DNA from: Pseudomonas sputi
GTDB taxonomy: Bacteria; Pseudomonadota; Gammaproteobacteria; Pseudomonadales; Pseudomonadaceae
NCBI RefSeq assembly: GCF_021603585.1
Contig: NZ_BQHI01000004.1
Coordinates: forward strand, 124,001-188,000
Direction of reading: 5' to 3'
DNA: 64,000 bases
Shown: positions 24,885 to 34,588 of the stretch, piece by piece
Position numbering within the stretch: position 1 is the stretch's first letter
How the letters are laid out: the number at the start of each line of letters is the position of its first letter
Notes under the pieces: model-generated
What the model was told of the DNA's origin: nothing
The model's database searches: none
What the model saw: only the letters and a program-made list of their open reading frames with translations
Program-made: the position numbers and the translations under genes

Positions 24885-25013
24885 GATCGTTCCCACGCTC
24901 TGCGTGGGAATGCAGCCCGGGAGACGCTCCGCGTCCCCATTCAACAGCGGACGCAGAGCGTCCATTGATGCACTCCCACGCGGACGGTTCGACGCCTCGA
25001 CGTGGGAACGATC
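24885..25013. repeat. Pseudomonas REP-type long palindromic element between mtlD and mtlY
   Basis: The outer arms are perfect 13-bp inverted repeats (gatcgttcccacg at 24885-24897, cgtgggaacgatc at 25001-25013). Inside are further pairs (gggagacgctccgcgtccc, ggacgcagagcgtcc). This 'cgttcccacgctctgcgtggga' type of element is a familiar dispersed repeat in P. fluorescens-group genomes. Its right end supplies two bases of the mtlD stop codon (complement of 25012-25014). Confidence 0.85.
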
Positions 25014-26484
25014 AGGTCAACAGGTGTTCGAGAGTTCGAGTTACGCCTTCTTCGCGCAAGCTGTTCAGGCACCACTCAAAGGCTGCGACAAATTCTGGCG
25101 AACGCGGTATCGCTGTACCGAAGATTTCTTCAACCCCCAACAGCCGCTCAGTGATCAAAGCATCCTGCGCCACCAACCCCTGACAGAACGCCGCCCGAGG
25201 ATCCGGAATCGAGTAAGTGTCGCCATTCTCGTCCACGCCCTTCAAGTAAAGCGCCCAGGCCGCCACCACCAGCGCCGCCCGCTTGGTCTCGCGCCCATCG
25301 GTAATCAACCGGTTGATCGTCGGAATGGTGAACTTGGGAAACTTCGACGAGCCGTCGGAGCAAACACGCTCAAGCTGATCGGCAATCGCCTGATTGGAAA
25401 ACCGCGCCACCAGCGTGTCCTTGTACTCGGTCAGGTCGATGCCCGGCACCGGCGCCAGTTGCGGGGTCACGTCCAGGTCCATGTAGGCGCGCATGTAGCG
25501 TACGAACAGTGGGTCGTTCATGGTTTCGTGAACGAAGCGGTATCCCTTCAAAAAGCCCAGGTACGTCAGCGCCAGATGGCTGCCGTTGAGCAGTTTGATC
25601 TTCATCTCTTCGTAGGGGGAAACATCGTCGGTGAACTGCACGCCGACCTTTTCCCAGGCCGGACGACCGTTGACGAATTTGTCTTCCAGCACCCATTGCA
25701 CGAAGGGCTCGCAAACCACCGGCCAGGCGTCGTCGACGGCGTGTTTGTCCGCCAGTTGCAGGCGATGGGCGGTGCTGGTCATCGGCGTGATGCGATCGAC
25801 CATGGCGTTGGGGAAGCTGACGTTGGCGTCGATCCAGTCGCGCAGGTCCGGATCGAGCAGCGCGGCGAAGGCCAGAAGCGCCTTGCGGGTCACCGCGCCG
25901 TTGTGCGGCAGGTTATCGCAGGACATCACCGTGAACGCCGCAATGCCCGCCGCACGCCGCCTGGCCAGCGCGGCACAGAGGAAGCCGAACACGGTTTTCG
26001 GCTGTTGCGGGTCAGTCAGGTCGTGCTGAATCTGCGGCAGGTGTGCCATGAACTCGCCATTGCTGTCATCGATGCAATAACCGCCCTCGGTGATGGTCAG
26101 CGAGACGATGCGGATCTGCGGATCGGCGAGTTTGTCGATCAGCACCTGGGCGCTGTCTTCGGCCAGCAGCATGTCGCGGATCGCACCGATGACGCGGACT
26201 TCGGTGTCGTCGCTGTCGCCCAGTTCGAACAGGGTGAACAGGTAGTCCTGCTCCTTGAGGTCATCACGGGCGCGGCGGTCCTCGGCGCGCAGGCCGACGC
26301 CGCAGATGGCCCAGTCCAGCGCTTCGCCGGTGTTCATCAGCGCGTCGGTGTAATACGCCTGATGCGCGCGATGGAAACCGCCGACGCCAATGTGGGCGAT
26401 GCCTTGACGGGTATCGCTGAGGCTGTAGGCCGGCAGTTGCACTTCGGCGGCCAGGCGATTGAGGTTTTGCTGGTTCAGTTTCAT
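25012..26484 (-). CDS. mtlD: Mannitol 2-dehydrogenase MtlD
   Basis: A long-chain NAD-dependent polyol dehydrogenase that oxidises mannitol to fructose, and also arabitol and sorbitol. The 490-residue length matches the P. fluorescens enzyme. N-terminal Rossmann motif GIAHIGVGGFHRAHQAYY, then ICGVGLR, KLLNGSHLALTYLG (the catalytic-helix Lys and His of the family, about residues 295-300) and FVHETMNDPLF can be seen. It lies 16 bases after mtlK. The stop codon overlaps a REP palindrome, so the mRNA 3' of the gene can fold immediately after the last codon. Confidence 0.95.
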   Translation of the reverse strand: MKLNQQNLNRLAAEVQLPAYSLSDTRQGIAHIGVGGFHRAHQAYYTDALMNTGEALDWAICGVGLRAEDRRARDDLKEQDYLFTLFELGDSDDTEVRVIGAIRDMLLAEDSAQVLIDKLADPQIRIVSLTITEGGYCIDDSNGEFMAHLPQIQHDLTDPQQPKTVFGFLCAALARRRAAGIAAFTVMSCDNLPHNGAVTRKALLAFAALLDPDLRDWIDANVSFPNAMVDRITPMTSTAHRLQLADKHAVDDAWPVVCEPFVQWVLEDKFVNGRPAWEKVGVQFTDDVSPYEEMKIKLLNGSHLALTYLGFLKGYRFVHETMNDPLFVRYMRAYMDLDVTPQLAPVPGIDLTEYKDTLVARFSNQAIADQLERVCSDGSSKFPKFTIPTINRLITDGRETKRAALVVAAWALYLKGVDENGDTYSIPDPRAAFCQGLVAQDALITERLLGVEEIFGTAIPRSPEFVAAFEWCLNSLREEGVTRTLEHLLT

Positions 26485-26500
26485 CGGGTCAGTCTCGAAG

Positions 26501-27604
<1,104 letters not shown>

Positions 27605-27627
27605 GGTGGCGCTCCTTTTGCGAATTC

Positions 27628-28458
27628 TTATTTGACGGCGCCGAACGACAGGCCGCGCACCAGTTGTTTCTGGCTGATCCAGCCGAAGATCAGGATCGGT
27701 GCGCACGCCAGGGTCGAAACGGCCGACAACTTGGCCCAGAACAACCCTTCGGGGCTTGAGTAGGAGGCGATCAACGCGGTCAGTGGCGCGGCTTTGGACG
27801 AAGTCAGGTTCAGCGACCAGAACGCCTCGTTCCAGCACAGGATCAGCGACAGCAGCACGGTCGACGCGAGGCCGCCCTTGGCGATCGGCAGCAGCACGCG
27901 GAGCATTTCCTGGGCGAGGGTGGCGCCGTCAAGGCGGGCGGCTTCGAGGATGTCCTTGGGAATGTCCTTGAAGTAGGTGTAAACCATCCAGACCACGATC
28001 GGCAGGTTGATCAGCGTGTAGATCACGATCAGCGCGATGCGCGTGTCGAGCAGGCCGAAACTCTTGGCCAGCAGGTAGATCGGCATCAGCACGCCCACCG
28101 GCGGCAGCATCTTGGTGGAGAGCATCCACAACAGCGTGCCTTTGGTGCGCTGGGTTTCGTAGAACGCCATCGAGTAGGCCGCCGGCACTGCGATCAGCAG
28201 GCAAAGAGCGGTAGCGCTGAAGGAAATCACCACCGAGTTCCAGGCGAAACTGAAGTAGTCGCTGCGCTCGTTGATGTGCAGGTAGTTCTCCAGCGTCGGG
28301 GTGAAGATGAACTGCGGTGGCGTGGCGAAGGCGTCGATTTCGGTCTTGAAACTGGTCAGCACCATCCAGAAGATCGGGAAGAAAATGATGATCGCGATGG
28401 CCCAGGCCAGCGTGCCGAGCAGCAGGCTTTGCAGCCGGCGGGATTGTTGAAGAGTCAT
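27628..28458 (-). CDS. mtlG: Polyol ABC transporter permease MtlG
   Basis: A CUT1-type inner-membrane permease of 276 residues with six predicted membrane segments, beginning [26 protein letters not shown]. The ATPase-coupling EAA loop reads [28 protein letters not shown] (about 178-205). It pairs with MtlF. It starts 8 bases after the mtlF stop and ends 23 bases before mtlK. Confidence 0.93.
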   Translation of the reverse strand: MTLQQSRRLQSLLLGTLAWAIAIIIFFPIFWMVLTSFKTEIDAFATPPQFIFTPTLENYLHINERSDYFSFAWNSVVISFSATALCLLIAVPAAYSMAFYETQRTKGTLLWMLSTKMLPPVGVLMPIYLLAKSFGLLDTRIALIVIYTLINLPIVVWMVYTYFKDIPKDILEAARLDGATLAQEMLRVLLPIAKGGLASTVLLSLILCWNEAFWSLNLTSSKAAPLTALIASYSSPEGLFWAKLSAVSTLACAPILIFGWISQKQLVRGLSFGAVK

Positions 28459-28466
28459 GGCAGGCC

Positions 28467-29393
28467 TCAGGCTTTGTCAGTCAGGTTTTTGCCGATCATC
28501 CGCACCAGAATGATCGCGGCGATGTTGGCGATGACCACGGCGATCAGCCCGCCGGCCGAGGCCATGCCGACGTCGAACTGCACCAGCGCCTGGTTGTAGA
28601 TCAGATAGGCGAGGTTGGTCGAGGCGTAGCCGGGGCCGCCGTTGGTGGTGGTGAAGATTTCGGCGAACACTGACAGCAGAAAGATGGTTTCAATCATCAC
28701 GACCACCGCAATCGGCCGCGCCAGGTGCGGCAGGGTCAGGTGCCAGAAGATCGCGATCGGGCCGGCGCCGTCGAGGCGGGCAGCTTCCTTCTGTTCCTGG
28801 TCGAGGGACTGCATGGCGGTCATCAGGATCAGGATCGCGAAGGGCAGCCATTGCCACGACACAATGATGATGATCGACAGCAGCGGGTAGTGCGCCAGCC
28901 AGTCCACCGGCTGCGCGCCGAACAGCTTCCAGAGGTAGGCGAGGATCCCGGATACCGGGTGGAAGATCAGGTTCTTCCAGATCAGTGCTCCGACGGTGGG
29001 CATGATGAAGAACGGCGAAATCAGCATCACCCGCACGATGCCGCGGCCGAAGAATTCGCTGGCCTCCAGCAACGCACTGATCAACACGCCGAACACCACG
29101 CTGATCAGCAGCACGCTGCCTACCAGCAGCAAGGTGTTGGTGGCGCCGGGAATGAAGCCGGAGTCGGTCAGGAAGTAGGTGAAGTTTTCCAGCCCGACGA
29201 ACTCGTTAACGCCGGGGTCGAGCAGGTTGTAGCGGATCATCGAGAAATAGACGGTCATGCCCAGCGGCACGATCATCCACAGCAGCAACAGGGCCACCGA
29301 AGGGCTGACCAGAAACCAGCCGGGATTGGCCACCCGGCTTTTGCGCCGGGGCTGCGACAGGTCGATGTGGGCTTTGGCAGTTGAAGTATTCAT
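28467..29393 (-). CDS. mtlF: Polyol ABC transporter permease MtlF
   Basis: The second CUT1 permease, 308 residues, with the N-terminal cytosolic arm MNTSTAKAHIDLSQPRRKSRVANPG and first membrane segment FLVSPSVALLLLWMIVPLG. The EAA loop is [28 protein letters not shown] (about 214-240). The ribosome site before ATG 29393 is weak (no AGGA within 12 bases), and a REP pair lies upstream, so MtlF may be made at a lower level than the binding protein MtlE, a common stoichiometry in such operons. Confidence 0.92.
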   Translation of the reverse strand: MNTSTAKAHIDLSQPRRKSRVANPGWFLVSPSVALLLLWMIVPLGMTVYFSMIRYNLLDPGVNEFVGLENFTYFLTDSGFIPGATNTLLLVGSVLLISVVFGVLISALLEASEFFGRGIVRVMLISPFFIMPTVGALIWKNLIFHPVSGILAYLWKLFGAQPVDWLAHYPLLSIIIIVSWQWLPFAILILMTAMQSLDQEQKEAARLDGAGPIAIFWHLTLPHLARPIAVVVMIETIFLLSVFAEIFTTTNGGPGYASTNLAYLIYNQALVQFDVGMASAGGLIAVVIANIAAIILVRMIGKNLTDKA

Positions 29394-29431
29394 GGCGATC
29401 ACAACCGAGTCATACAGACCTATGGAGATCC

Positions 29432-29525
29432 CCGGTGGGAGCGCGCCAGCACGCGAAAGCGGACTTTCAGTCGACATCCATGTTGAATGTCAGATTGCTT
29501 TCGCGAGCAAGCTCGCTCACACAGG
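29432..29525. repeat. Inverted REP pair (REPIN-like) between mtlE and mtlF
   Basis: A left unit at about 29432-29462 (ccggtgggagcgcgcc..., cgcgaaagc) and a right unit at about 29495-29525 (gctttcgcgagcaagctc...) are imperfect inverted copies, matching at about 24 of 29 positions. The 'gcgagcaagctcgctcacacagg' form is typical of P. fluorescens REP sequences. Located inside the operon, it may stabilise the upstream mtlE mRNA or attenuate read-through. Confidence 0.75.
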
Positions 29526-29549
29526 AGTCAGGAGTAGCTTTTCGCAGGA

Positions 29550-30860
29550 TTACTTCGGATAACCCGCGCGCTTCATCTCGCGTTCGGTGGTTTGCTGCGC
29601 GGCGGTCAAAGCCTGGTCGACCGTGGTCTGGCCAATCAGCGCTGCCGAGAACAGCTTGCCGACCTGAGTGCCCACGCCCTGGAATTCAGGAATGGTCACC
29701 AGTTGGATGCCGATGTAAGGCACCGGTTTGAGGGTCGGTTTGCTTGGGTCAGCCGCTTTCAGCGATTCCAGCGTGACCTTGGCAAACGGCGCGGCGCTCA
29801 TGTAAGCATCGCTGTAGGTCGAGGCGCGGGTGCCCGGCGGAACGTTGGCGATGCCATCGGTCTTGGCGACCAGTTCGCCGTATTCCCTGGAGGTGGCCCA
29901 GGCGCTGAATGCTTTGGCGGCATCCTTGGCCTTGGAACTGGTCGGAATCGCCAGTGCCCACGAGTACAGCCACGCCGAGCCCTTGTCGGTGACCTGATGC
30001 GGTGCGTAGGTGAAGCCGACGTGATCGGCGACCTTGCTTTGGGTCTTGTCGGTGACGAACGAGCCGGCGACGCTGGCATCGACCCAGATCGCGCACTTGC
30101 CGCTGTTGAACAGCGCGAGGTTTTCGTTGAAACCGTTGCTGGAGGCACCCGGCGGGCCGGACTTCTTCATGGTGTCGACGTAGAAGTTCAGCGCGTTTTT
30201 CCACTCCGGGCCGTTGAATTCCGGTTTCCACTGCTCATCGAACCAGCGCGCGCCATAGGCGTTGGCCACGGTGGTGATCAGTGCCATGTTTTCACCCCAG
30301 CCGGCCTTGCCGCGCAGGCAGATGCCGTACTGTTCCTTGTCCTTGTGGGTGAGTTTTTCAGCGAAGCCGGCGATCTGTTCCCAGGTCGGACGCTCGGGCA
30401 TGGTCAGGCCGGCTTCCTTGAACAGGTCGGTGCGGTAGTAGGTGATGGAGCTTTCGGCGTAGAACGGCAGGGCGTACAGCGAACCCTTGACTGACAGGCC
30501 TTCGCGCACCGACGGGAACACATCGTCGAGGGCGTAGCTGGCCGGCAGATCCTTCATCGGTTCGAGCCAGCCCTTGGCGCCCCAGAGTGCGGCTTCGTAC
30601 ATGCCGATGGTCAATACGTCGAACTGCCCGCCCTGGGTGGCGATGTCGGTAGTCAGGCGCTGACGCAGGACGTTTTCTTCCAGCACCACCCAATTGAGCT
30701 TGATATCCGGATGCTCGGTCTCGAAGGTTTTCGAGAGCTTTTGCATGCGGATCATGTCGCTGTTGTTGACGGTGGCGATGGTCAGGGTCTGGGCGCCAAG
30801 GCTGACGCTGCTGAGGGTCATGCAGGTGAGGGCCAGCAGAGCTTTTGCAGTGGGTTGCAT
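29550..30860 (-). CDS. mtlE: Polyol-binding periplasmic protein MtlE
   Basis: The solute-binding subunit of the mannitol/sorbitol/arabitol importer and first gene of the operon. The 436-residue product has a signal peptide (MQPTAKALLALTCMTLSSVSLGAQ) and a CUT1-type binding-protein fold: TIATVNNSDMIRMQKLSKTFE, FDVLTIGMYEAALWGAKGWLEPM, LYALPFYAESSITYYRTDLFKEAGL, GKAGWGENMALITTVANAYGARWFD. AAGGAGTGCACG precedes the ATG. A strong sigma-70 promoter, an activator-site repeat and a Crc/Hfq motif are visible upstream. Confidence 0.95.
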   Translation of the reverse strand: MQPTAKALLALTCMTLSSVSLGAQTLTIATVNNSDMIRMQKLSKTFETEHPDIKLNWVVLEENVLRQRLTTDIATQGGQFDVLTIGMYEAALWGAKGWLEPMKDLPASYALDDVFPSVREGLSVKGSLYALPFYAESSITYYRTDLFKEAGLTMPERPTWEQIAGFAEKLTHKDKEQYGICLRGKAGWGENMALITTVANAYGARWFDEQWKPEFNGPEWKNALNFYVDTMKKSGPPGASSNGFNENLALFNSGKCAIWVDASVAGSFVTDKTQSKVADHVGFTYAPHQVTDKGSAWLYSWALAIPTSSKAKDAAKAFSAWATSREYGELVAKTDGIANVPPGTRASTYSDAYMSAAPFAKVTLESLKAADPSKPTLKPVPYIGIQLVTIPEFQGVGTQVGKLFSAALIGQTTVDQALTAAQQTTEREMKRAGYPK

Positions 30861-30901
30861 CGTGCACTCCTTTTCTGCACCCGGTGGGGGCAGAAGGACA
30901 G

Positions 30902-30909
30902 TTATTGTT
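30902..30909 (-). promoter_or_regulatory. Hfq/Crc catabolite-activity motif in the mtlE leader
   Basis: On the minus strand the leader reads AACAATAA, an exact match to AAnAAnAA, embedded in the A-rich run CACAAAAACAATAAC. It lies about 42 bases before the mtlE start codon and within the transcript predicted from the promoter at 30945-30973. In Pseudomonas, Hfq with Crc binds this motif to repress translation of carbon-use genes when preferred substrates are present. Confidence 0.6.
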
Positions 30910-30944
30910 TTTGTGTTCTTCCAGCGGGGGAAGACTGTGCACTG

Positions 30945-30973
30945 ATTACAGCCTTCTAAAGCAGGGCTGACAA
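30945..30973 (-). promoter_or_regulatory. Sigma-70 promoter of the mtl operon
   Basis: On the minus strand TTGTCA (30973-30968) and TGTAAT (30950-30945) are separated by exactly 17 bases; each matches consensus at 5 of 6 positions. Transcription would start near 30938, giving a leader of about 77 bases before mtlE. The AraC-type repeat pair lies directly upstream of the -35. Confidence 0.7.
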
Positions 30974-30983
30974 ATCATCCCTA

Positions 30984-31012
30984 GCACTTGAATCGATACT
31001 TTTTTGCACTCG
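30984..31012 (-). promoter_or_regulatory. Direct-repeat operator, likely MtlR binding site
   Basis: On the minus strand CGAGTGC (31012-31006) and CAAGTGC (30990-30984) are direct repeats 22 bases apart, two helical turns. The nearer copy ends 10 bases before the -35. This arrangement is typical of AraC-family activators, and mtlR is the next gene upstream. The role is inferred from position and spacing only. Confidence 0.6.
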
Positions 31013-31086
31013 GGATTGGCGTGATAAACGCAGGGAAGGGCATTTCAGCAGGGCGGCGGGCATGAATGCGTACAGGTTTTACGCGC

Positions 31087-31992
31087 TCAGCCGTGGTTTT
31101 GTTCGGTCAGGCGCTGCGCCACCAGCCGCCGGTAATGCGAAGGCGTCATGCCTTTGAGCTGCTGAAAACGCCGGTTGAAATTGGAAATATTGTTGAAGCC
31201 CGACTCGAAACACACCTCGGTCACCGGCTTGTCGCCATCGGCTAATAGTTCGCAGGATTTGCTGATGCGCAGTCGGTTGACGAATTCGATGAAATTACGC
31301 CCGGTGGCCTGCTTGAACACGCGGCTGAAATAGGTCGGCTTCATCCCCAGGTGCTCGGCGACTTCCTCCAGCGGCAACTCGCGGGCGTAGTGGGCGAAAA
31401 TGTAATCCACCGCGCGGTTGGTGCGGTCGATGTTGTGCTCGTCGGCCAGTTGCGGCGTGGTTGCGCCGGACAGCAGCTGGTAGTCGTCGCAGGCCGCCAG
31501 CAATTCCATCAGGATGAAAAAGTGCCCGAGACGGGTGATGCCGTTTGAATCGGCGATGCGTTGCATCAGGGTCATGGCCTGACGGATTGTCTGCGGGGAG
31601 CGGAATTCGATGCCGTATTGCGCACGCTCGAGCAGCGGCGCCAGGGTCTTGAGTTCGGCGAATACCTGATGGCCGCTTTCGAACAGCTCATCGGTGAAGT
31701 TGACCAGCATGTCGCGTTTCTCGACCACTTCATCTTCGGCCACTTGGCTGATCCAGTTGTGCGGCAGATTCGGGCCGGTGAGGAACAGCGTCTGCGGGTA
31801 GAAGTTGCCGATGTAGTCGCCAATGAACACCTTGCCCGAACTGGCGACGATCAGGTGCAGCTCGTATTCCTTGTGAAAGTGCCAGCGCACCAGCGGGCAG
31901 GGAAAGCCGTGCTGGCGATAGATGATGGACAACCCGTTGTGGTCATCCATCAATTCATACGAGGGGTCGGTGACGCGGACGGTTCGGGTCAT
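31087..31992 (-). CDS. mtlR: AraC-family activator MtlR of the mannitol operon
   Basis: The 301-residue product has an N-terminal cupin-like effector domain (PLVRWHFHKEYELHLIVASSGKVFIGDYIGNFYPQTLFLTGPNLPHNW) and a C-terminal double helix-turn-helix of the AraC type (LPLEEVAEHLGMKPTYFSRVFKQATGRNFIEFVNRLRISKSCELL, then VTEVCFESGFNNISNFNRRFQQLKGMTPSHYRR). It reads the same way as the operon and lies 226 bases upstream of mtlE, the arrangement described for P. fluorescens MtlR. It should activate mtlE transcription when mannitol, sorbitol or arabitol is present. Confidence 0.93.
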   Translation of the reverse strand: MTRTVRVTDPSYELMDDHNGLSIIYRQHGFPCPLVRWHFHKEYELHLIVASSGKVFIGDYIGNFYPQTLFLTGPNLPHNWISQVAEDEVVEKRDMLVNFTDELFESGHQVFAELKTLAPLLERAQYGIEFRSPQTIRQAMTLMQRIADSNGITRLGHFFILMELLAACDDYQLLSGATTPQLADEHNIDRTNRAVDYIFAHYARELPLEEVAEHLGMKPTYFSRVFKQATGRNFIEFVNRLRISKSCELLADGDKPVTEVCFESGFNNISNFNRRFQQLKGMTPSHYRRLVAQRLTEQNHG

Positions 31993-32067
31993 GATCTTGT
32001 GCTTTTTTTGTTATCGCCCGGCGATCATGCCTCTTTGCGCGCGCGTTGCGCCAGTTTCCGTTGCGGG

Positions 32068-32913
32068 TCAGGCAGCGCGTTGGCGGGCTTTGAACACGTT
32101 GGCGACGCGGCAAAATTCCACCAGATCCGACTCCTCGAGAAAGTCGACGTTAATGATGTTGCATTTCAATGCCCAGTCACTGTTATCCAGGTCGAACCAT
32201 TTGTTCAGCTCGTCATGTATGTCGACGGGACCACCAAGGACGGTATAGCTGGTGGCGGATAACGACCAGACATTCCATGTGCCTGGCGGGTTTTCCATCA
32301 CTTTCTCAATGAATTGCCGCAATTCATCAGGGTTGGTAATGCCGTTTCCGGACCATTTATGACTGATTTGATCGTGGAATACTCTGTAGTCGAATTTCCA
32401 GTGCGATCTTGCAGCGGCAAAAACACGCTGTTTCGGACTGATGCCTTTTAGTTCCCGAAGTGTGAGGGACTGGTTGGCGCGAGGTACAAGACGGTCTCCC
32501 AGCAAGTTGAGAATCGTGTTGTTGAAGTATTCGAAATCGAAGTCATCGCCCTCCAGGTTGTGGAAGTCCAGGACAATGAATTCATCCGGATTGTTTGCAA
32601 GAAAGTTGTTTATGTCGGTGGCCAGGTCTCTCAGCGTTCGGGAGTTGGTATGGCCGTTGTGGTGCATGACGAACTTCCGAGGTCCTTCACCACTGGGTTC
32701 ATATTTCAAACGAATGTCAAGCGCACGGGCGCCGTGGTTCAGTTGTGCATGAAAAGTATCGTGCTGACACGCCAGCCAGTGACGTGGAGGGCCAAAAAAC
32801 GGATAGGTGGCGCGCCAGTCACTGCCCGCGTTGTGAGTGCCGGGCAGTGTCAGTTCGCAGATGTTCAGAGCGTCGATGTCGGGGGTCGTACTCATCCAGT
32901 TGGAAGTTGCCAT
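32068..32913 (-). CDS. PI-PLC X-domain protein (phosphatidylinositol phospholipase C-like)
   Basis: A 281-residue protein with a bacterial PI-PLC X fold. His27 in LPGTHNAGS, Asp66 and Arg68 in ARALDIRLKY, and His84/His85 in KFVMHHNGH match the catalytic residues of Bacillus PI-PLC (His32, Asp67, Arg69, His82), which cleaves inositol phospholipids without Ca2+. No signal peptide is seen, so export, if any, would be by another route. ATG at 32913 has CAGGA 8 bases upstream; an ATG at 32928 has no ribosome site. Neighbours downstream on the chromosome are a glycosyltransferase and a large toxin-like gene, all leftward. Confidence 0.87.
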   Translation of the reverse strand: MATSNWMSTTPDIDALNICELTLPGTHNAGSDWRATYPFFGPPRHWLACQHDTFHAQLNHGARALDIRLKYEPSGEGPRKFVMHHNGHTNSRTLRDLATDINNFLANNPDEFIVLDFHNLEGDDFDFEYFNNTILNLLGDRLVPRANQSLTLRELKGISPKQRVFAAARSHWKFDYRVFHDQISHKWSGNGITNPDELRQFIEKVMENPPGTWNVWSLSATSYTVLGGPVDIHDELNKWFDLDNSDWALKCNIINVDFLEESDLVEFCRVANVFKARQRAA

Positions 32914-33066
32914 TAGTGCATCCTGCATAAGTGATCAAAAAAAGTGGCGGTATGTTAGTTGCTTGAAGAGCCACTTGCAGGATGTTTATAGGGTTTAAAT
33001 CATTGGCTGGCTACGTGAGTGTTGATGCAATTTGTTGATGATTGTTTGGATAGTTTTCTGACGCTG

Positions 33067-34359
33067 CTATTTATTAAGGTTTTTAGCCTCGATCCACTGA
33101 GACATGTATTGTGTGCTCTTGTGTAAATGATGGCGCAACATGCTGCCGGTGAAATTGTTGAGTCTTCGTTGTTGAATGTTTTTGCGGCACTCAAGCAACT
33201 TGTCGATAAGTGCCGGCCCATGGACGGCTCGCTGATAAATATCTTCGAGCAGTGTTTGTCCATGGGATTGGGTTGCTTGCCAGAGTATTTCGTCGCGATA
33301 AAGCTGGACCGCGGCATTGGCGAAGTCCTGCGCGGTACGGCAGATTGCCCCCGGCCAGGGTTGATGGGTATGCATGCCTTCAGCCCCTGTCGGCGTCGTG
33401 ACACTCGGCGTTCCGCACAGCATTGCATCGATCAGCTTGCCCTTGATCCCCGCGCCGAAACGCAGGGGGGCCAGGCAAACACGCGCATCAGACATGACCT
33501 GCAAGGCATCTTCCGCCCAGTTCATGATATGGAACCCCTGTGCGCGATTGTGCAAGGTTGCTGCCTTGGGGGGCGTGTAGGCTCCGTAGATACGCAGTTG
33601 CGCCTTGGGCAGTTGCTCGCGGATCAGCGGCCAGATTGTCGATTTCAGCCACAAAACGGCATCCCAGTTCGGCGCGTGACGGAAATTGCCGATACTGAGA
33701 AAGTCCACGCGCTCATCGAAGGTTTTTGGCGGAGCGCTGGGCGGATCAACCATCAACGGGCACCAGTGCAAGAGTTCTGCTGGCAACTTGAACTGCTGCA
33801 CCAATAGTTCGATTTCCACCGGCGAGATCATCAGATTCAGATCACAGCGATACAGCGCGGCAATCTCGCGCATGGCCAGGTCGGTGTCAGCCATCAGCCT
33901 GAACTCTTCGTGCAGTGCAGGCGCAAACAACCCATGGAAGTCGTTCGCGTCATCGCAGGCCTTCAACCGATCCTTCAAACGCTGATGCCTGGCATGGCGC
34001 AAGCTCTGCAAGTCCGAAGTTTCCAGAACACGCATCGCGTCGGGGCAGTGTTTTTCCACCCGCCAGCCGAACTGTTCTTCCATCATGAATTGGTCGAAGA
34101 GCACGATATCCGGCGCCAGCTCGCTGATGAACGTGTCGAAACTGCTGTTGTTCAGCTCGATCGGGACCTCGCGAATGCCCAGCCCGGTGAGATCCAACTT
34201 GTGCTCGCCGGGGCCGGCCGGGCTGCTGAAGGTAATGTCCCAGCCTTGCTGCAAGAACGTTTCGAGAATTTGCATCACATGCCCACTGGCTGCCGAAGAG
34301 CGGGGCTCGGGCCAGACGTAACCGATGACCAGGACTTTGGTGATGGGAAGGAGAGTCAT
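33067..34359 (-). CDS. GT-B glycosyltransferase (family 4-like)
   Basis: A 430-residue cytosolic glycosyltransferase. The N-terminal domain begins KVLVIGYVWPEPRSSAASGHVMQILETF; the C-terminal nucleotide-sugar domain has FLSIGNFRHAPNWDAVLWL, PKAQLRIYGAY and the family-4-type loop APLRFGAGIKGKLIDAMLCGTPSVTTPTGAEG (about 325-355), whose Gly-Lys-Glu/Asp region binds the sugar-nucleotide phosphate. Start at 34359 follows AAGGA. No polysaccharide genes are nearby, so the acceptor is unknown; a role in modifying the adjacent toxin, flagellin or lipopolysaccharide is possible but unsupported. Confidence 0.85.
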   Translation of the reverse strand: MTLLPITKVLVIGYVWPEPRSSAASGHVMQILETFLQQGWDITFSSPAGPGEHKLDLTGLGIREVPIELNNSSFDTFISELAPDIVLFDQFMMEEQFGWRVEKHCPDAMRVLETSDLQSLRHARHQRLKDRLKACDDANDFHGLFAPALHEEFRLMADTDLAMREIAALYRCDLNLMISPVEIELLVQQFKLPAELLHWCPLMVDPPSAPPKTFDERVDFLSIGNFRHAPNWDAVLWLKSTIWPLIREQLPKAQLRIYGAYTPPKAATLHNRAQGFHIMNWAEDALQVMSDARVCLAPLRFGAGIKGKLIDAMLCGTPSVTTPTGAEGMHTHQPWPGAICRTAQDFANAAVQLYRDEILWQATQSHGQTLLEDIYQRAVHGPALIDKLLECRKNIQQRRLNNFTGSMLRHHLHKSTQYMSQWIEAKNLNK

Positions 34360-34515
34360 GAAGGGTGTTCCTTTGCTGCAAACGGGAGGCGCTAAAAGGC
34401 GCGGAAAGGGCGCAATTAAACCACAGCGCTGGATGATCTTGATCCGCTGGCGGTACTGGGCACTCGGTTGCGTGGCCGCTGAGTTTATTGTTCTGGATAA
34501 AATGGTAGATGCAAG

Positions 34516-34546
34516 AATGCCAGTCCCGAACTGGACTGGCATTTTT
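34516..34546. terminator. Hairpin with T run between glycosyltransferase and toxin genes
   Basis: AATGCCAGTCC and GGACTGGCATT form a perfect 11-bp stem with a 6-base loop, followed by T5 on the plus strand. On the minus strand, which carries the toxin gene ending 43 bases away, the stem is followed by TTCTTGC, a weaker tail. It may end toxin transcription before the glycosyltransferase gene. Confidence 0.55.
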
Positions 34547-34588
34547 GTGTTTAATCACTCAGATCGTCTTTGCACTGGGAGCAAAATG

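Noticed and set aside
33000-33428. Minus-strand frame at the 3' end of the glycosyltransferase gene, considered as a separate small gene
   Set aside because: It overlaps the glycosyltransferase in another frame, has no ribosome site and shows no domain.
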